DNA from: Brucella pseudintermedia
GTDB lineage: Bacteria > Pseudomonadota > Alphaproteobacteria > Rhizobiales > Rhizobiaceae
Direction of reading: 5' to 3'
Assembly (NCBI RefSeq): GCF_008932435.1
Contig: NZ_WBWE01000010.1
Span: 124,001 to 188,000, forward strand
Length of the DNA: 64,000 nt
A model generated the notes under the pieces. That model saw only the letters and a program-made list of their open reading frames with translations. It was not told the DNA's origin and did not search any database. A program made the position numbers and the translations under genes. Shown here piece after piece: positions 62,110 through 64,000 of this stretch (position 1 is the first letter of the stretch; each line of letters opens with the position of its first letter).

Positions 62110-62676
62110 TCAAGAAGCTTCGCCGTTGAATCGATGGATGAGGTGAATATCTTCCGGCTCGCGCTCGAAAAGCACAGGATCGGGCCTGGCTGCGATTTCC
62201 GCGCCCTGCTTCATATAGAAATCGATTGTCCGCCGCGTCGGCGTCGCAGAGATATAGAAACCTTTGGCACCTGCTTCCTTCGCTGCGGCCATGCTGTTCC
62301 GATAGAGTTCGCCCGCAAGGCCAAATCCACGGACTGCTTTGTCGACATGCATAAAACCGAGCTGATGGAATTCCGGATAGAGGCCGACGGGACGCACATC
62401 GGTAATCGCTATAGCAACCAAAGCACCATCCACTTCGGCACCCAGAAAAATGCCGTCGTGATCGTAGCAGTCGAGCAGGATCGGCGTGTAGATTTCCGCT
62501 TCGCCTTCCGGCCAACCGCGCACATCGTAGAACCTAGGCTCCAGCACAAGCTGACCGTCTTGCAGGCGATACATTTCCTCAATGATCTCGCTGCGATCGA
62601 TATGCCAAATGTCCATCACTTCGCTTCTTCCAAGCGGACGTATGATAAAATTTGCGAGCTTCTTTGTCTGCACCAT
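62110..62676 (-). CDS. GNAT-family N-acetyltransferase
   Basis: The 188-residue protein has the GNAT acetyl-CoA-binding pattern around LGFMHVDKAVRGFGLAGELY (V-x-x-x-x-R-G-x-G-x-A) and the C-terminal strand IDFYMKQGAEIA. The substrate is unknown. It lies 31 bp downstream of no other gene on its strand and is followed by the response regulator, so co-transcription with the two-component genes is possible. Confidence 0.8.
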   Translation of the reverse strand: MVQTKKLANFIIRPLGRSEVMDIWHIDRSEIIEEMYRLQDGQLVLEPRFYDVRGWPEGEAEIYTPILLDCYDHDGIFLGAEVDGALVAIAITDVRPVGLYPEFHQLGFMHVDKAVRGFGLAGELYRNSMAAAKEAGAKGFYISATPTRRTIDFYMKQGAEIAARPDPVLFEREPEDIHLIHRFNGEAS

Positions 62677-63131
62677 GGACGCTGCCCCGAAAGTTCAATT
62701 CGCGCACGCACTATCGCTTCATTCATCAATACTCAAGGGAAGCGTGCAGCCAGGATCAGACTTTCCAATTTGCAGTATGAAACATGCCATATTGCAAAAA
62801 CTGGCGATAATTTTGACCACTATCGGGGCTACTCCTCGCCATTCGTCTCGGGTACTGCTCAGTACAGGTGCGAGGAGTATTGAGGCGTGCGGGAGGCGGA
62901 AGCCAACTTCGATCGGGAAACTGGACCGGAACGGCAAATAGAGGGCGGCAAACCGCCTGAAAATGTGCAATTTTGCTTCAACTTTCCGATCTGCCCTTGC
63001 AGGAGCAAGGCCCGAGTTCTATCAGCATCATCAAAAATTGCAGCCCAAGGGAAGGATCGGCAACCTTGATGCCGAAACCTGCAGCCGGCCACCATCTGGT
63101 GCGGCCGCGGTAAATGAGCGATGGAGCCAAA
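62677..63131. other. 455-bp intergenic region with nested hairpin
   Basis: No gene is supported. It contains the long nested inverted repeat at 62830-62879, a GGCGG-caaa-CCGCC hairpin near 62944-62957 and the presumed promoters of the two divergent genes. Confidence 0.45.
62830..62879. ncRNA. Nested perfect inverted repeat, candidate small structured RNA
   Basis: TACTCCTCGC (62830-62839) pairs perfectly with GCGAGGAGTA (62870-62879). Inside lies another perfect hairpin, GTACTG-ct-CAGTAC (62852-62865). The strand and role are unknown. Confidence 0.4.
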
Positions 63132-64000
63132 TTGAAGAACCATCACGATATCTGGGATATCGTCGACGCCAAGAGCGCCGCATATTTTGAACTGAGCGAT
63201 ACGGTTTGGGATAATCCTGAAACAAACTACGAAGAATATAGATCGAGCGATGCCCACGCCGCAATGCTGGAAGCTGAAGGATTCCGCGTCGAACGCGGCA
63301 TTGCAGGACTGCCAACGGCTGTCATGGGCGAAGCTGGTGAGGATGGGCCCGTCATCGCCATTCTGGGCGAATTCGATGCCCTGCCGGGAATGAGCCAGGT
63401 ATCAGGGCTGACTGAGGAGAAACCTGTCGAGGCAGGCGGTCACGGACATGGCTGCGGCCACAATCTGCTTGGGGCGGGGTCGCTGCTCGCCGCATCAGCC
63501 GTGAAGGAATATCTCGCTGCACGGGGCATAAAGGGCCGCGTGCGTTATTATGGCTGCCCGGCGGAAGAGGGCGGTTCGGCAAAGGGTTTCATGGTTCGCG
63601 AGGGGCTGTTCGATGACGTCGATATCGCCTTCTGCTGGCACCCTGCACCATTCGCCGGCGTAAACGATCCGGTTTCGCTCGCCTGCAACGAGATCAATTT
63701 CCATTTCAGCGGCCGTGCAGCCCATGCCTCGGCATCGCCGCATCTTGGGCGCAGTGCGCTTGATGCGGTCGAGCTGATGAATGTCGGCGTGAACTATATG
63801 CGCGAGCATATGCCATCGACGGCTCGCATTCATTATGCCGTGACCGATACGGGCGGCTTTGCACCGAACGTCGTGCAGGCCAAGGCAACCGTGCGTTATC
63901 TCGTGCGCGCCCGCAGCCTGCCGGAAATGCAGACGCTTCTGGAGCGCGTCAAGAAGATCGCCGAGGGCGCCGCGCTGATGACCGAAACGACGGTCCGCAG
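63132..64000 (+). CDS. M20-family amidohydrolase, AbgB-like (cut by window end)
   Basis: The first 289 residues are visible. Metal-binding motifs are GEFDALPG, HGHGCGHNLLGAG and GCPAEEGGSAKG, characteristic of the aminobenzoyl-glutamate hydrolase subunit B branch of peptidase M20. A dimerisation lid (FHFSGRAAHASASPHLG) follows. It likely hydrolyses an N-acyl amino acid or p-aminobenzoyl-glutamate-like amide. TTG 63132 follows GGAG by six bases; the ATG at 63120 is out of frame and closes at once. Confidence 0.85.
   Translation, partial: MKNHHDIWDIVDAKSAAYFELSDTVWDNPETNYEEYRSSDAHAAMLEAEGFRVERGIAGLPTAVMGEAGEDGPVIAILGEFDALPGMSQVSGLTEEKPVEAGGHGHGCGHNLLGAGSLLAASAVKEYLAARGIKGRVRYYGCPAEEGGSAKGFMVREGLFDDVDIAFCWHPAPFAGVNDPVSLACNEINFHFSGRAAHASASPHLGRSALDAVELMNVGVNYMREHMPSTARIHYAVTDTGGFAPNVVQAKATVRYLVRARSLPEMQTLLERVKKIAEGAALMTETTVR

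Overview
The window looks like a chromosome segment of an alphaproteobacterium in the Brucella/Ochrobactrum group of the Rhizobiales. The grounds are protein content typical of that group (PAN-fused alpha-2-macroglobulin, DUF2865, DctABD, rhizobial-style ectoine genes), moderately high GC with AT-rich promoters, and a 100-bp palindromic element of the Bru-RS/RIME kind at 58994-59093. No rRNA, tRNA, CRISPR array, phage or insertion sequence was seen. This is a metabolic and regulatory region, dense in ABC importers.

Layout. 1-3659 holds the N-terminal two thirds of an alpha-2-macroglobulin (minus). 3924-5844 holds a 33-residue membrane protein, a small helix-turn-helix protein and a DUF2865 exported protein, around an AT-rich 680-bp gap. 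6021-7211 is a glutathione-independent formaldehyde dehydrogenase. 7517-13865 is a carbohydrate ABC importer operon with a sugar epimerase-like protein and a Gfo/Idh/MocA dehydrogenase. A convergent LacI-family repressor (13937-14977) probably acts at two near-identical 16-bp operators placed exactly 200 bp apart.

15279-27846 is an ectoine/hydroxyectoine uptake and breakdown locus. It has an EnuR-like MocR regulator, EhuBCDA importer, DoeB deacetylase, DoeA hydrolase, EutC and EutB, and, divergently, DoeX (AsnC-type), DoeC and DoeD. Together these import ectoine and convert it through N-acetyl-diaminobutyrate and diaminobutyrate to aspartate semialdehyde and aspartate.

27877-30811 holds an OmpR/EnvZ-type pair divergent from two small exported proteins, one resembling the Lys/His-rich acid-shock protein Asr. 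DUF488 and glutathione transferase genes follow. 32057-36834 is the C4-dicarboxylate system: DctD and DctB on minus, DctA on plus behind a textbook sigma-54 promoter with candidate DctD sites. Then come NDH-2, a MarR/DUF899 divergent pair, a VOC protein, a ROK kinase with CutC, and metA preceded by an S-box-like SAM riboswitch rather than the SAM-II type usual in this class. A drug-type MFS exporter (whose 3' end overlaps metA), a GH25 lipoprotein and a MocR/PNPOx-family pair follow.

47971-53436 pairs an Lrp regulator with an amino-acid ABC operon and a RocB-like M20 peptidase. The operon leader folds into what looks like a three-way-junction RNA with an alternative hairpin, which is the best candidate here for an undescribed regulatory element. 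53791-55941 is a long OmpA-family protein with a Gln/Glu coiled coil. Two tandem paralogous small proteins follow, then an SsuA/NMT1-type ABC importer (56998-59997) interrupted by hairpins and the palindromic repeat, a TctDE/QseBC-like two-component system, a GNAT protein, and the start of an AbgB-like M20 hydrolase cut by the window end.
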